Positions 43,664-52,934 of a DNA stretch of 64,000 nt are shown piece by piece. A model generated the notes under the pieces. That model made no database searches and was not told the DNA's origin. It saw only the letters and a program-made list of their open reading frames with translations. A program made the position numbers and the translations under genes. Positions within the stretch are counted from its first letter, which is position 1; every line of letters begins with the position of its first letter. This DNA comes from Bradyrhizobium jicamae (GTDB lineage Bacteria > Pseudomonadota > Alphaproteobacteria > Rhizobiales > Xanthobacteraceae): positions 16,938 through 80,937 of the forward strand of contig NZ_LLXZ01000160.1 of the NCBI RefSeq assembly GCF_001440395.1. The letters run 5' to 3'.

Positions 43664-45186
43664 ATGATCCTCACCTTCTCCTGAGCTGATACGTCCGGCT
43701 TTCGCAACAGACGCACGATCTGCAGGGCGAGCGGAAGCAGCAGCAGCGCCATCCCGGCCAGGACGAGGGTCGTCACCAACCCGTTCGCAAAGAATATTCC
43801 GAGCGACCCCTTGGACATCAGCATGGCCTGCCGGAACGCGTCCTCGGCCTTGTCGCCGATTACGATCGCCAGCACCAGCGGGGCCAACGGATAGTGCAGC
43901 TTCTTGAAGAGATAGCCGACGACGCCGAAGCCGAGCATCAGCACGACGTCGAGATAGGAGTTGGAGACCGAATAGGCGCCGACGACACATATGATGACGA
44001 TCAGGGGCGCGATGACGGCAAAGGGAATCCGCATCAGGGCGGCGAACACGGGAACGGTGAGCAGCACCAGCGCCACCGCGACGATGTTGCCGACATACAT
44101 CGAGGCGATCAGCCCCCAGACGAAATCCTTCTGATCGACGAACAGCATCGGCCCGGGGTTCAATCCCCAGATCATCAGCCCGCCCATCATGACAGCCGCC
44201 GTGGCCGATCCGGGAATGCCGAGCGAGAGCATCGGCAACAGCGCGCTGGTGCCGGCGGCATGGTCGGCGGTCTCCGGCGCGACGATGCCTTCGGCCTCGC
44301 CGGTGCCGAAACGCGCGCCGTTGCTCGAGAAGCGCTTGGCGATGCCATAGCTCATGAAGGAAGCGGCGGTCGGGCCGCCCGGCGTGATGCCCATCCAGCA
44401 GCCGATGGCGGCGCTGCGCAGCAACGCAATGCCATGATGCGGCAGCCGGCCCAGCGCCCGAAACACTTCCTTCCAGTCGACCCGCGATGATACCGCGCGG
44501 GCAGAAAACTCCTCCTCGACCGCGATCAGCAACTCGCCGATGCCGAACAGCCCCATGACGGCAACGACGAAGCTGACGCCCTTCACCAGTTCGTCGATCC
44601 CCATGGTGAGCCGCACGCTGCCCGAGACCGTATCGATGCCGATCGCGGCGATGGCAAAACCAATTGCGAGCGCCACCACGGTCTTGATCGGCGCCGCGCC
44701 GCCCATGCCGACGAAGCTGGCGAAGGCGAGGAAATAAACCGCGAAATATTCCGGCGGTCCGAACGCGAGCGCCACCTGTGCCACCCAGGACGCCAGGAAC
44801 GTGATCAGGATCACGCCGACCAGCGCGCCGAACGCCGCCGAGCCGAAGGCGGTGGCCAGTGCCGTCGTCGGCCGGCCGTCGCGCGCCATCGGATAGCCGT
44901 CGAAGGTGGTGGCGACCGACGACGGTTCACCGGGGATGTTGAACAGGATCGACGTCACCGAGCCGCCGAACAGCGCACCCCAATACATGCTCGACAGCAG
45001 GATGATTGCCGACACCGGCTGCATGCCGAAGGTCAGCGGCAGCAGCAGCGACACCCCGTTGGGCGCGCCGAGGCCCGGCAGAACGCCGACGAGAATGCCG
45101 AGCAGGACGCCGATGACCATCAGCGTCAAATGCGGAACGGTGACCGCGATGGTGAAACCGTGCAGCAGCGATTGAAGGTTTTCCAT
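43660..45186 (-). CDS. tctA: tripartite tricarboxylate transporter large permease (TctA)
   Basis: This 508-residue protein has about 11-12 membrane helices and the TctA signatures: GVLLGILVGVLPGLGAPNGVSLLLPLTFGM in parts, GIPGSATAAVMMGGLMIWGLNPGP, and GGSVTSILFNIPGEPSSVATTFDGYPMA near the start. It forms the transport channel with TctB. Energy comes from the cation gradient, and substrates are captured by TctC. It starts 11 bp after tctB. Confidence 0.93.
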   Translation of the reverse strand: MENLQSLLHGFTIAVTVPHLTLMVIGVLLGILVGVLPGLGAPNGVSLLLPLTFGMQPVSAIILLSSMYWGALFGGSVTSILFNIPGEPSSVATTFDGYPMARDGRPTTALATAFGSAAFGALVGVILITFLASWVAQVALAFGPPEYFAVYFLAFASFVGMGGAAPIKTVVALAIGFAIAAIGIDTVSGSVRLTMGIDELVKGVSFVVAVMGLFGIGELLIAVEEEFSARAVSSRVDWKEVFRALGRLPHHGIALLRSAAIGCWMGITPGGPTAASFMSYGIAKRFSSNGARFGTGEAEGIVAPETADHAAGTSALLPMLSLGIPGSATAAVMMGGLMIWGLNPGPMLFVDQKDFVWGLIASMYVGNIVAVALVLLTVPVFAALMRIPFAVIAPLIVIICVVGAYSVSNSYLDVVLMLGFGVVGYLFKKLHYPLAPLVLAIVIGDKAEDAFRQAMLMSKGSLGIFFANGLVTTLVLAGMALLLLPLALQIVRLLRKPDVSAQEKVRII

Positions 45187-45197
45187 CGCCCTGCCCT

Positions 45198-45680
45198 TCA
45201 GAAACCGAACGCAGCGGCGAGCGCGCCGTGCGGCAGCGACACCTGGAACATGCGCTCGAACACGACGTAGAGCGCCAGCGGCGTAGCCGCGGCGATGACG
45301 AGGGCGCGCAAGACCGATTGCCGTTTCGGCAACGCCAGGACGGCAAAGACGTAAGCAGCCGAGGCGAGATACATCCCGATCATCGGAATGACGGCAACGA
45401 AAATCGCAGCTGGAACGAACAATCCCGCGAGACGGCGCAATTCGGACGGCGTGACGGCTACCCTGACGATGGCGAGGGTGCCGCGTCCGAGCGCGCCCTG
45501 CCCGAGATTGTAGAGGCTGCCGAGCACGATGATGATGCCGGTCAGGAACGGAAACGTACCGGCATCGACGCCGGCGCTAGACCAGCCGATGCCGTTGTCG
45601 AAGCTGGACACGACGACCACCACGCCGAAGATTCCGGTCAGCACCGCGGCGGCTATCTCGAGCGCGCGTCGGGAGATCAT
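45198..45680 (-). CDS. tctB: tripartite tricarboxylate transporter small permease (TctB)
   Basis: This 160-residue four-helix membrane protein has the TctB profile: ISRRALEIAAAVLTGIFGVVVV, then GVDAGTFPFLTGIIIVLGSLYNL, which is the family's conserved aG.FP...g pattern, and two C-terminal helices. It pairs with TctA. It starts 11 bp after the receptor gene. Confidence 0.88.
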   Translation of the reverse strand: MISRRALEIAAAVLTGIFGVVVVVSSFDNGIGWSSAGVDAGTFPFLTGIIIVLGSLYNLGQGALGRGTLAIVRVAVTPSELRRLAGLFVPAAIFVAVIPMIGMYLASAAYVFAVLALPKRQSVLRALVIAAATPLALYVVFERMFQVSLPHGALAAAFGF

Positions 45681-45691
45681 CGCGTCCTGCC

Positions 45692-46684
45692 CTACTTCAC
45701 CAGCCAGCCCTGCTCGCCCGCGACCTGCTTGATATGTTCAAGGTCCTGCTTGATGAAATTGTCGAACGCTGCGCCGGTCAGGAAGGTGTCAACCTGCGAA
45801 GTCTTCTCGATGTATTCCTTCCATTCAGGCGTCGCCTGCACCTTCTTCATGAGATCGACGTAATAGGCCGCCTGATCCGGGCTGACCTTGCCGGGCAGCC
45901 ACACCGTCCGCGGCTGCTCATATTGCGAGATCGCGAGCCCCTGCTCGACGCAGGTCGGCACGTCGCTCCAGCCTTCCGACGTCGTGACCTTCGGCCCCTG
46001 CGGCAGCCGCTTCGGGCTGAACGCGCAAAGCGGGCGCTGGGTGCTGCCGCGCCATTGCCCAAGGCTTTCGGAAGGGTTGTTGACGTGCGCATCGATATGG
46101 CCGCCGGCCAGTTGCACGGCAGCCTCCGCGCCGCTCTTGAAGGGAATGTAGGTGAATTTGACCTTCGCCGCCTTCTCGATCATCCGCGTCAGCACCTCGT
46201 CGGTGTCCTTGGACTGCGCGCCGCCCATCTTGAACTCGGTCGCGGCCGCCGCCTTGAGGAAATCGCCCGCGGTCTTGTAGGGCGCCTCCTGCTTCACCCA
46301 GAGCAGGAACTCGTCCTGCGCCATCGCCGCGATCGGCGTAAGATCGGTGTAGTTGAAGGCGACCTTGGAAACGAGCGGCTGCTGCCACGCGTTCGAGGTG
46401 CCAAAGATTACCTTATAAGGATCGCCGGCGGACGCCTTGCCGTAGACATAGCCTTCCGCCCCGCTGCCGCCGCCCTTGTTGACGACCACGACCGGCTGAT
46501 CGGTCAGCTTGTATTTGGTGATGATGCTCTGCACGGCGCGGGCGAGATTGTCGGTACCGCCGCCCGGCCCGGCGGTGGCGACGAACTCGATCGGCTTCTG
46601 GGGCTGCCATGCGGCATTGGCCGGAAGCGCGCCCGCGAGCATGAACGCTGCCGTGGACAGCAGCAGTTTTGACGTGATCTTCAT
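45692..46684 (-). CDS. tctC: TctC/Bug periplasmic solute receptor
   Basis: This 330-residue receptor has signal peptide LLLSTAAFMLAGALPANAA and the family start WQPQKPIEFVATAGPGGGTDNLAR. GGGSGAEGYVYGK and GGHIDAHVNNPSE follow in register. GGGAGGAAG directly before the ATG at 46684 fixes the start; the longer frame to 46858 is not needed. It captures a carboxylate for the adjacent TctAB permease. The ligand is unknown but is probably the substrate degraded by the enzymes of this operon. Confidence 0.92.
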   Translation of the reverse strand: MKITSKLLLSTAAFMLAGALPANAAWQPQKPIEFVATAGPGGGTDNLARAVQSIITKYKLTDQPVVVVNKGGGSGAEGYVYGKASAGDPYKVIFGTSNAWQQPLVSKVAFNYTDLTPIAAMAQDEFLLWVKQEAPYKTAGDFLKAAAATEFKMGGAQSKDTDEVLTRMIEKAAKVKFTYIPFKSGAEAAVQLAGGHIDAHVNNPSESLGQWRGSTQRPLCAFSPKRLPQGPKVTTSEGWSDVPTCVEQGLAISQYEQPRTVWLPGKVSPDQAAYYVDLMKKVQATPEWKEYIEKTSQVDTFLTGAAFDNFIKQDLEHIKQVAGEQGWLVK

Positions 46685-46736
46685 GGCTTCCTCCCGGTAG
46701 GCATTTTTTGTTGTCGTTCGTATTCTCGTTTTCTCG

Positions 46737-47990
46737 TCAGGCGACCTGCTCCTTGCGATCGACCGATGCGGCAACGATCGCCCCCTCCCGCTCGAACGCG
46801 TCGATCGCAGTCTGATCAAAACCGTGTTCGCGCAGCACCTCGCGCGTATGCTCGCCATAAACAGGCGCGCCTGAACGCACCTTGCCGGGCGTCGCCGAGA
46901 ACTTGACCGGCAATCCGATCGTCTTCACCGGCCCGAGCGTGGAATGTTCGACCTCGACCACCATGTCGCGCGCGAGCGTCTGCGGATCGTTCAGCGCTTC
47001 CAGCATGTCATGCACGGGGCCGCACGGCACGCCCTTCTCGTCGAGCGCCGCCAGCCAATGCGCCCGCGTCTGCGTTCGGAAGCGCCGACTCAATTCGGCT
47101 TCGAGCTCCTTCAGGTTCGCCATGCGGTCGGAGCCGTTGACGAAGCGCGGGTCGGAAGCGAGCTCCAGCGCGCCGAGCGCTTCCAGCATCAACAGCCAAT
47201 GCTTCTTGTTGGCGCCGCCGACCACGAGCCAACCATCCGATGCCTCGAACGCCTGATACGGCGCGTTGAGCGGATGGGCCGAGCCCATGGCGCGCGGAGC
47301 CACATTGCTGGCGAGCGCAATGGTCGACTGCCAATAGGTCTGGACGAGCGCCGCCTCATAGAGCGAGGTCTCCACCCATTGCCCCTCACCGGTTTTGAGC
47401 CGATGCGAATAGGCGGCAAGGATGCCCATGCTGGCCAGCAGTCCGGCGGTGATATCGGACAGCGGCGGACCGCATTTGACCGGCGGACCATCCGGCCGCT
47501 CGCCCGTGAAACTCATGATGCCGCTCATCGCTTGCGCAACCAGATCGAAGCCGCGGCGATGCTTGTACGGGCCGGTGCGGCCGAAGCCGGACAGCGAGCA
47601 ATAGATCAGCGCCGGAAAATCCCGGTGCAGCTCCTGATAGCCAAAGCCGAGCCGCTCCATCGCGCCCGGCGCGAAATTCTCGACCAGCACGTCGGCGCCC
47701 GCGATCAGCTGCCGCAGCACTTCCTTGCCGCCTGCGGTTTTCAGGTCGAGCACGATGCCGCGCTTGTTGCGGTTCATCATCAGGAACGAGGCCGCCTCGT
47801 CGCCGATCTTCGGCGGCACCGAGTGCCGCGTGTCGTCGCCGTTCGGCCATTTCTCGATCTTGATGACGTCGGCGCCCATGTCGGCGAGCATCAGGGTGCA
47901 GGTCGGGCCCGCCATCACATGGGTGAGATCGATGACCTTGAGGCCGGCGAGCGGCCCCGAACGCGGCGTGGTTTCGTCATGAAGGGACAT
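46737..47990 (-). CDS. CaiB/BaiF family CoA-transferase
   Basis: The ATG at 47990 gives 417 residues; an upstream ATG at 48014 would overlap the crotonase gene. Family III CoA-transferase blocks are clear: LAGLKVIDLTHVMAGPTCT, MLADMGADVIKIEKWPNGDDTR, NRNKRGIVLDLKTAGG, and the catalytic region HRRGFDLVAQAMSGIMSFTG. It moves CoA between an acyl donor such as succinyl-CoA and an organic acid. With the crotonase upstream it would activate the imported acid for breakdown. Confidence 0.9.
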   Translation of the reverse strand: MSLHDETTPRSGPLAGLKVIDLTHVMAGPTCTLMLADMGADVIKIEKWPNGDDTRHSVPPKIGDEAASFLMMNRNKRGIVLDLKTAGGKEVLRQLIAGADVLVENFAPGAMERLGFGYQELHRDFPALIYCSLSGFGRTGPYKHRRGFDLVAQAMSGIMSFTGERPDGPPVKCGPPLSDITAGLLASMGILAAYSHRLKTGEGQWVETSLYEAALVQTYWQSTIALASNVAPRAMGSAHPLNAPYQAFEASDGWLVVGGANKKHWLLMLEALGALELASDPRFVNGSDRMANLKELEAELSRRFRTQTRAHWLAALDEKGVPCGPVHDMLEALNDPQTLARDMVVEVEHSTLGPVKTIGLPVKFSATPGKVRSGAPVYGEHTREVLREHGFDQTAIDAFEREGAIVAASVDRKEQVA

Positions 47991-47998
47991 GCTGATAC

Positions 47999-48799
47999 CT
48001 ATTGGCCGCGCCATTGCGGCGCGCGCTTGGTGAGAAACGCATCTAACCCTTCACGGAAATCCTGGCTGGTGTAGCACATCAGGATGAGGTCCTCGCCCTC
48101 GTCGCGCTTCAGCCGTTTCTGCAAGCGCGCAACCGCCTGCTTGGTTGCGCTCAACGTCAGCGGCGCGTGTCCGGCAACGAGCCGTGCGATCTCGTCGGCG
48201 CGCTTGTCGAGCGCCGAGAGATCATCGACAACTTCATTGAGCAGGCCGAGCGAGGCCGCCTCCTCGGCTTCGACCAGCCGTGCCGTGAAGATCAGATCCT
48301 TGACGCGTGCCGGACCGATCAGCGCGGTGATGCGGCCGACATTCGACATCGACAGGCAATTGCCGAGCGTGCGCGCGATCGGAAATCCCATGCGCGTGGT
48401 TCGGGTGCCGATGCGCAGGTCGCAGCAGGCCGCAATTCCGGCGCCGCCGCCGGTGCAGGCGCCGTTGATGGCGGCAATGGTCGGCACGCGGCATGTTTCG
48501 AGAATGCCCAGCACCCGGTCGATGCGGTTCTCATAGTCGATCGCGTCCTGTGGCGCCTTGAAGGCGCGGAATTGGTTGATGTCGGTGCCGGCCGCAAATG
48601 CCTTGTCACCGGCGCCCCGCAGCAGCAGCACCTTGATCGCGTGGTCGCGGTTGGCGCGTTCGCAGATCTCGGTCAGCCGCTCGTACATCTCGAAGGTGAA
48701 GGCGTTGCGGGCCTGCGGCCGGTTGAAGGTTACCCGGCCGATGCCGTCGTCGAGGGCAAACAGGAGGTCATCCTCCCGTACCGTTACGTCCTGATCCAT
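47999..48799 (-). CDS. enoyl-CoA hydratase/isomerase (crotonase) family protein
   Basis: This 266-residue crotonase has the oxyanion-hole blocks AFAAGTDINQF and INGACTGGGAGIAACCDLRIG, and C-terminal TKRAPQWRGQ, the typical ending. The usual catalytic Glu of the second block (P-E-x-x-G) is replaced: the segment reads MGFPIARTLGNCLS. Hydration by the classical two-Glu mechanism is therefore uncertain, and lyase, isomerase or hydrolase activity is equally possible. It is the first gene of the operon, 122 bp from the divergent GntR gene. Confidence 0.88.
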   Translation of the reverse strand: MDQDVTVREDDLLFALDDGIGRVTFNRPQARNAFTFEMYERLTEICERANRDHAIKVLLLRGAGDKAFAAGTDINQFRAFKAPQDAIDYENRIDRVLGILETCRVPTIAAINGACTGGGAGIAACCDLRIGTRTTRMGFPIARTLGNCLSMSNVGRITALIGPARVKDLIFTARLVEAEEAASLGLLNEVVDDLSALDKRADEIARLVAGHAPLTLSATKQAVARLQKRLKRDEGEDLILMCYTSQDFREGLDAFLTKRAPQWRGQ

Positions 48800-48894
48800 C
48801 CCGACGACCCTTCTTAATTGATTTTTACCATTCTGAATGCAAAATTAAGCTTTATCAAGCTGGAACTGACGATAATCGGGTGCTACTAGCCATT

Positions 48895-48906
48895 TTTGAA
48901 TTCAAA
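48895..48906. promoter_or_regulatory. palindrome in the divergent GntR/crotonase region
   Basis: TTTGAATTCAAA is a perfect 12-bp palindrome 15 bp before the gntR ATG. A wider inverted pair CTTAATT (48813-48819) and AATTAAG (48843-48849) lies nearer the crotonase gene. Either could be the operator of the GntR regulator. Confidence 0.4.
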
Positions 48907-48921
48907 TTGGATCGTTGAGCG

Positions 48922-49584
48922 ATGCTGCATGAGGAAGTCGTAGGCCGCGTCCGCGCCATGCTGCTCGATGGCGAGATCCCGCCGGGCGCGCGGATTCCTG
49001 AGCGCGACCTCTGTGAAAAGCTGCAGATCTCGCGCACGCCGCTGCGCGAAGCCCTCAAGGTGCTTGCCGCAGAAGGCCTGGTCCAATTGCTGCCGAACCG
49101 CGGCTCGCGTGCGGCGCGACTGACCGACAAGGACATGCGCGACCTGTTCGAGGTGTGCCAGGGGCTCGAAGCCCTGGCCGGCGAACTCGCCTGCGAGCGC
49201 ATCACGGATGCCGAAATCAGCGACGTCGCCGATGCTCATGCCGCGATGGTGCGACACTACGGAGATCGCGACCTGCTGCAGTACTACCGCTGCAACCGCT
49301 TCATCCACGAGGCGATCATCGCTGCTGCCGGCAACCCGGTGCTGTCAGGCCTGTATGAATCCGTCACCGCGCGCATTCGCCGCGCGCGCTATGTCACGCC
49401 GATGACGCCGCGGCGCTGGGCGCTGGCGGTGCAGGAGCACGAAGCGATCCTCAACGCGCTGCAACGCCGCGACGGCGTGGGACTGTCGCATATCCTGCGC
49501 GCGCATCTGCGCCACAAGCGCGAGGAGGTCATGCAGGCCGGCTTCGCGGAAACCGCGCCTCTCGAACAGGCTCGCGCATCATAG
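48922..49584 (+). CDS. GntR family regulator, FadR/FCD subfamily
   Basis: This 220-residue protein has an N-terminal winged helix (VVGRVRAMLLDGEIPPGARIPERDL, then LQISRTPLREALKVLAAEGLVQLLPNRGS in parts). It is followed by the all-helical FCD ligand domain (LFEVCQGLEALAGELACERITDAEI, with conserved His in HEAIIAAAGNP and QEHEAILNAL). FCD members bind carboxylates through a metal site. It is divergent from the crotonase/CoA-transferase/tct operon and most likely represses it until the imported acid is present. Confidence 0.92.
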   Translation: MLHEEVVGRVRAMLLDGEIPPGARIPERDLCEKLQISRTPLREALKVLAAEGLVQLLPNRGSRAARLTDKDMRDLFEVCQGLEALAGELACERITDAEISDVADAHAAMVRHYGDRDLLQYYRCNRFIHEAIIAAAGNPVLSGLYESVTARIRRARYVTPMTPRRWALAVQEHEAILNALQRRDGVGLSHILRAHLRHKREEVMQAGFAETAPLEQARAS

Positions 49585-49865
49585 CTGCGTCAGGCCTGAG
49601 GCCTGGTGGGCAACGCACGTCCATCCATATTGACGCGTTGGACCGGTAGCGCGCCCCCGCAGCGAACGGCCTTCCGGTTTTTTGCGGAGCAGTCTCTGCC
49701 GAACGATAACCAGTCGTTCACCATGCCTGTGAATCCCGCCCCTGCGATCGGCCAAATCGGTCACCCCTCAAGTTCCCTTATACCATTGATGCCTAGTCAT
49801 GGCCTTCGGGGACCTTCACTGCCGTGCCGTTGGGGCGTCCCGGCGTAAGAGTAGATCGTAAGCGT

Positions 49866-50666
49866 ATGAACATCGCACGTCTCGTCGTTCTGGCCATCGC
49901 ATTGAGTGCAGGCGGTGTCGCCGCCTATCTCGCCCGCGGCACCGACGGCAAATCATCGCAACCGCCGGCCGAACCAGTCGCCAATTTGCCGACAGTGGAA
50001 ATCCTGGTGGCGAAGTCCGACATCGGGCTCGGCCAGGCGGTCAAGCCCGAGGATCTGCAATGGCAGGCCTGGCCGGCTGCGACCGCCAACAGCAACCTGA
50101 TCGACCGCGCGAGCAAGGCCGAGGCCATCAATGAACTCGCCGGCTCGATCGCGCGCAACCCGTTCTTTGCGGGCGAACCGATCCGGGAACAGAAACTGGT
50201 CAAGGCCAACGGCTCCGGCTTCATGGCAGCCATCCTGCCGACCGGCATGCGCGCGCTCTCGACCGAGATCTCGCCGGAAACTGGTGCCGGTGGCTTCATC
50301 CTGCCCAACGACCGCGTCGACGTCATCCTCTCCAGGCGCGAGAAGAATCCGGACGGCAAGGGAGCCGACGTCATCCAGTCGGACATCATTCTCTCCAACA
50401 TCCGCGTGCTCGCGATCGATCAGGCGCCGAAGGAAAAAGAGGGCATGAACTCCCTCGTCGGCCGCACCGTCACGCTCGAACTGAAGCCCGAGCAGGCCGA
50501 GACGATGGCGCGCGCGCGCCAGAGCGGCACGCTGTCGCTCGCCCTGCGCAGCATCACCGATGCCAATGCGGCCGAAGGCCGTACCGAAGAACAGACTCAA
50601 AAACGAAAAGAGAGCGTCTCCGTGGTTCGCTACGGAGTCTCTAGTCAAGCGACGGCACAGAAGTGA
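49866..50666 (+). CDS. cpaB: Flp pilus assembly protein CpaB
   Basis: This 266-residue protein has an N-terminal membrane/signal segment (IARLVVLAIALSAGGVAAYLA) and a SAF domain, VEILVAKSDIGLGQAVKPEDLQWQAWP. The RcpC-type domain with MRALSTEISPETGAGGFILPNDRVDV in parts follows. The ATG at 49866 is the family start; an upstream GTG frame adds 14 residues. It is periplasmic and stabilises the CpaC secretin of the Tad pilus machine. It is the first gene of cpaBCDE. No flp pilin or cpaA peptidase gene lies upstream in the window. Confidence 0.9.
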   Translation: MNIARLVVLAIALSAGGVAAYLARGTDGKSSQPPAEPVANLPTVEILVAKSDIGLGQAVKPEDLQWQAWPAATANSNLIDRASKAEAINELAGSIARNPFFAGEPIREQKLVKANGSGFMAAILPTGMRALSTEISPETGAGGFILPNDRVDVILSRREKNPDGKGADVIQSDIILSNIRVLAIDQAPKEKEGMNSLVGRTVTLELKPEQAETMARARQSGTLSLALRSITDANAAEGRTEEQTQKRKESVSVVRYGVSSQATAQK

Positions 50667-50683
50667 CCGAAAGGACGGCTGCG

Positions 50684-52153
50684 ATGAAGTTTGGGGTAAG
50701 TCAGTCAGCGATGCGGACCGTGGCGGCGCGCGCACTGTTATTGTCGGCCGTCGCCACGCTGACGCTCGGGCCGCTGCTGCCCGTGGTCGCAGCCGAAACC
50801 GAGAAGGATCCGGTAACGACTTCCGCCATCGGCCCGGTCAAGATGCGCTTCCTGGCGCTCGGCATCGGCAAGTCTGTCGTCGTCGACCTGCCCCGCGACG
50901 TGAAGGATGTGCTGGTCGCCGATCCGAAGATCGCCAACGCCGTCATTCGCTCCCCGCAACGCGCCTATATCATCGGCGGCGCCGTCGGCCAGACCAACGT
51001 GGTGTTCTTCGATGGCGACGGCCAGCAGATCGCTTCCTACGACATCGCGGTCAAGCGTGATCTCAACGGCGTGCGCGCCGCGCTGAAGCAGTCGCTGCCA
51101 GGAATTCATATCGAGGGCGTCGGCGACAGCGTGCTGCTGACCGGCTCGGTGTCGAGCCCGGTCGAAGCCCAGCAGGCCGGCGAGATCGCCGCGCGGCTGG
51201 TCGGCGGCGCCGAGCGCGTCGTCAACTCAATCGTGGTTCGCGGCCGCGACCAGGTGATGTTGAAGGTCACCGTCGCGGAAGTCCGGCGGGATATCATCAA
51301 GCAGTTGGGCATCGATCTCAGTGCCAACATGAATTACGGCACCGCGGCGGTCGTTTTCAGAAATAGCAATCCGTTCACCGCCAACAGTGCACCGCTCGTC
51401 GCTGACAACGGCCTGGTCGGGGCGGCTTTGAACAAAGCTGGTCTGCCGACGGTCACCGCTACGCTGCGCGCGATGGAGAGCGCGGGCGTGGTGCGGACGC
51501 TGGCCGAACCAAATCTCACGGCGATCTCCGGCGAATCCGCAACGTTTATCTCGGGCGGCGAATTTCCCATTCCGACCGGCGTAACCTGCCAAACGACGAC
51601 GGGGGGCGCGATCGGACAATGCGTCCAGACGGTCAGCTTCAAGAAATTCGGCATCTCGCTCAACTTCACGCCGGTCGTTCTGTCCGAGGGACGGATCAGC
51701 CTGAGGGTGATGACCGAAGTGTCGGAAGTATCGACCGAAAACGCCTTGATGGGCGGTAGCGGCGGAACAACGATTCCCTCGATCAAGACGCGTCGTGCGG
51801 AAACCACGTTGGAAATTCCGTCCGGCGGCTCGGTGGCGATGGCGGGACTGATCCAGGAACAAACCAAGCAAGCCATCAACGGAATGCCCGGCGTGGACCA
51901 GATACCGATTTTCGGACAGCTTTTCAGGAGCCAGGACTACGTCAACCACCAGACCGAGTTGATGGTCATCGTGACGCCCTACGTCGTCCGGGCTATCGCG
52001 CAGAAAGAACTGTCGCGGCCCGATGACGGCTTTGCATCGGCCTCCGATTCCCAGTCCGCGCTGCTCGGGCGCATCAACCGGATCTACGGTGTCGCCGCCT
52101 ACGTCGATCCCGTCGCCGGGGTCCAGGGCAATTTCGGCTACATCATCGACTGA
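50684..52153 (+). CDS. cpaC: Tad secretin CpaC (RcpA)
   Basis: This 489-residue outer-membrane secretin starts at the ATG at 50684, preceded by AAGGA. It has a signal peptide (LLPVVAAE), the N-terminal domain MRFLALGIGKSVVVDLPRDVKDVLVADPKIANAVI in parts, a BON/KH-like middle (LTGSVSSPVEAQQAGEIAARL), and the secretin core with EPNLTAISGESATFISGGEFPIP in parts and VPSIKTRRAETTLEIPSGG near the end. It forms the gated pore for pilus extrusion. Confidence 0.92.
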   Translation: MKFGVSQSAMRTVAARALLLSAVATLTLGPLLPVVAAETEKDPVTTSAIGPVKMRFLALGIGKSVVVDLPRDVKDVLVADPKIANAVIRSPQRAYIIGGAVGQTNVVFFDGDGQQIASYDIAVKRDLNGVRAALKQSLPGIHIEGVGDSVLLTGSVSSPVEAQQAGEIAARLVGGAERVVNSIVVRGRDQVMLKVTVAEVRRDIIKQLGIDLSANMNYGTAAVVFRNSNPFTANSAPLVADNGLVGAALNKAGLPTVTATLRAMESAGVVRTLAEPNLTAISGESATFISGGEFPIPTGVTCQTTTGGAIGQCVQTVSFKKFGISLNFTPVVLSEGRISLRVMTEVSEVSTENALMGGSGGTTIPSIKTRRAETTLEIPSGGSVAMAGLIQEQTKQAINGMPGVDQIPIFGQLFRSQDYVNHQTELMVIVTPYVVRAIAQKELSRPDDGFASASDSQSALLGRINRIYGVAAYVDPVAGVQGNFGYIID

Positions 52154-52193
52154 GACGCAGAACTGTTCACCTGACGGGGACGAGGGCAGAACG

Positions 52194-52934
52194 ATGACAA
52201 CGAAAATTCAACTCCGTCGGGTCAGGTCCGCAGGACTGCTTGGCGCCCTGCTCGGCCTTTCGGCGGCGCTCGGCGGCTGCATGCCGCAGACCGCTGATAT
52301 CGTGACCGCCAGCGTGCCGGATGATTACCGCCAGCGTCATCCGATTGCCGTGACCGAAGCCAACCACTCGATCGTCGTGTTTGTCGGCCATGCTCGCGGT
52401 GGTCTCTCCGGCTCGCAACGCGCCGACGTCCTGGGTCTGGCGCAGAGCTGGGTGCGCGAAGGCACCGGCGCTGTTGTCGTCGACGTGCCGATCGACACGC
52501 CGAATGCCCGCGCGGCTGCGTCGTCGTTTCGCGAAATCCAGTCGGTGCTGATGGCGGGCGGCGTGCCCTCCCGCGCCATCACGCGGCATCACTACCGTCC
52601 CGAAGATGTCAGGACCTTGCCGACGATCAGGCTGAGCTATCCGAAGATCAAGGCGGTAGCCGGCCCTTGCGGTCTGTGGCCGCAAGACCTCGGCCCGAAC
52701 ATCGACAACGTCGCCTATAACGAAAACCGCCCCTATCACAATTTCGGCTGCGCCAGCCAGCGCAACCTCGCCGCGATGATCGACAATCCCGCCGATCTCG
52801 AACAGCCGCGCCCCGAGAGCCCCGCTTATACCGCGCGGCGCGCTATCGCCTACGACAAGTTCCGCAAGGGCCTTTCGACCGCGACCACCTATCCCGAAGC
52901 CGACAAGGCCAAACTGAGCGATACAGGCAAATGA
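52194..52934 (+). CDS. cpaD: Tad pilus lipoprotein CpaD
   Basis: This 246-residue lipoprotein has signal LLGLSAALGGC and the CpaD pattern DDYRQRHPIAVTEANHSI; CGLWPQDLGPNIDNVAYNE lies in the middle, with NFGCASQRNLAAMIDNPADLEQPRPE in two segments. The frame is open upstream to 52023, inside cpaC. The ATG at 52194 yields the lipobox at the right place. It assists secretin assembly in the outer membrane. Its TGA overlaps the cpaE ATG. Confidence 0.9.
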   Translation: MTTKIQLRRVRSAGLLGALLGLSAALGGCMPQTADIVTASVPDDYRQRHPIAVTEANHSIVVFVGHARGGLSGSQRADVLGLAQSWVREGTGAVVVDVPIDTPNARAAASSFREIQSVLMAGGVPSRAITRHHYRPEDVRTLPTIRLSYPKIKAVAGPCGLWPQDLGPNIDNVAYNENRPYHNFGCASQRNLAAMIDNPADLEQPRPESPAYTARRAIAYDKFRKGLSTATTYPEADKAKLSDTGK

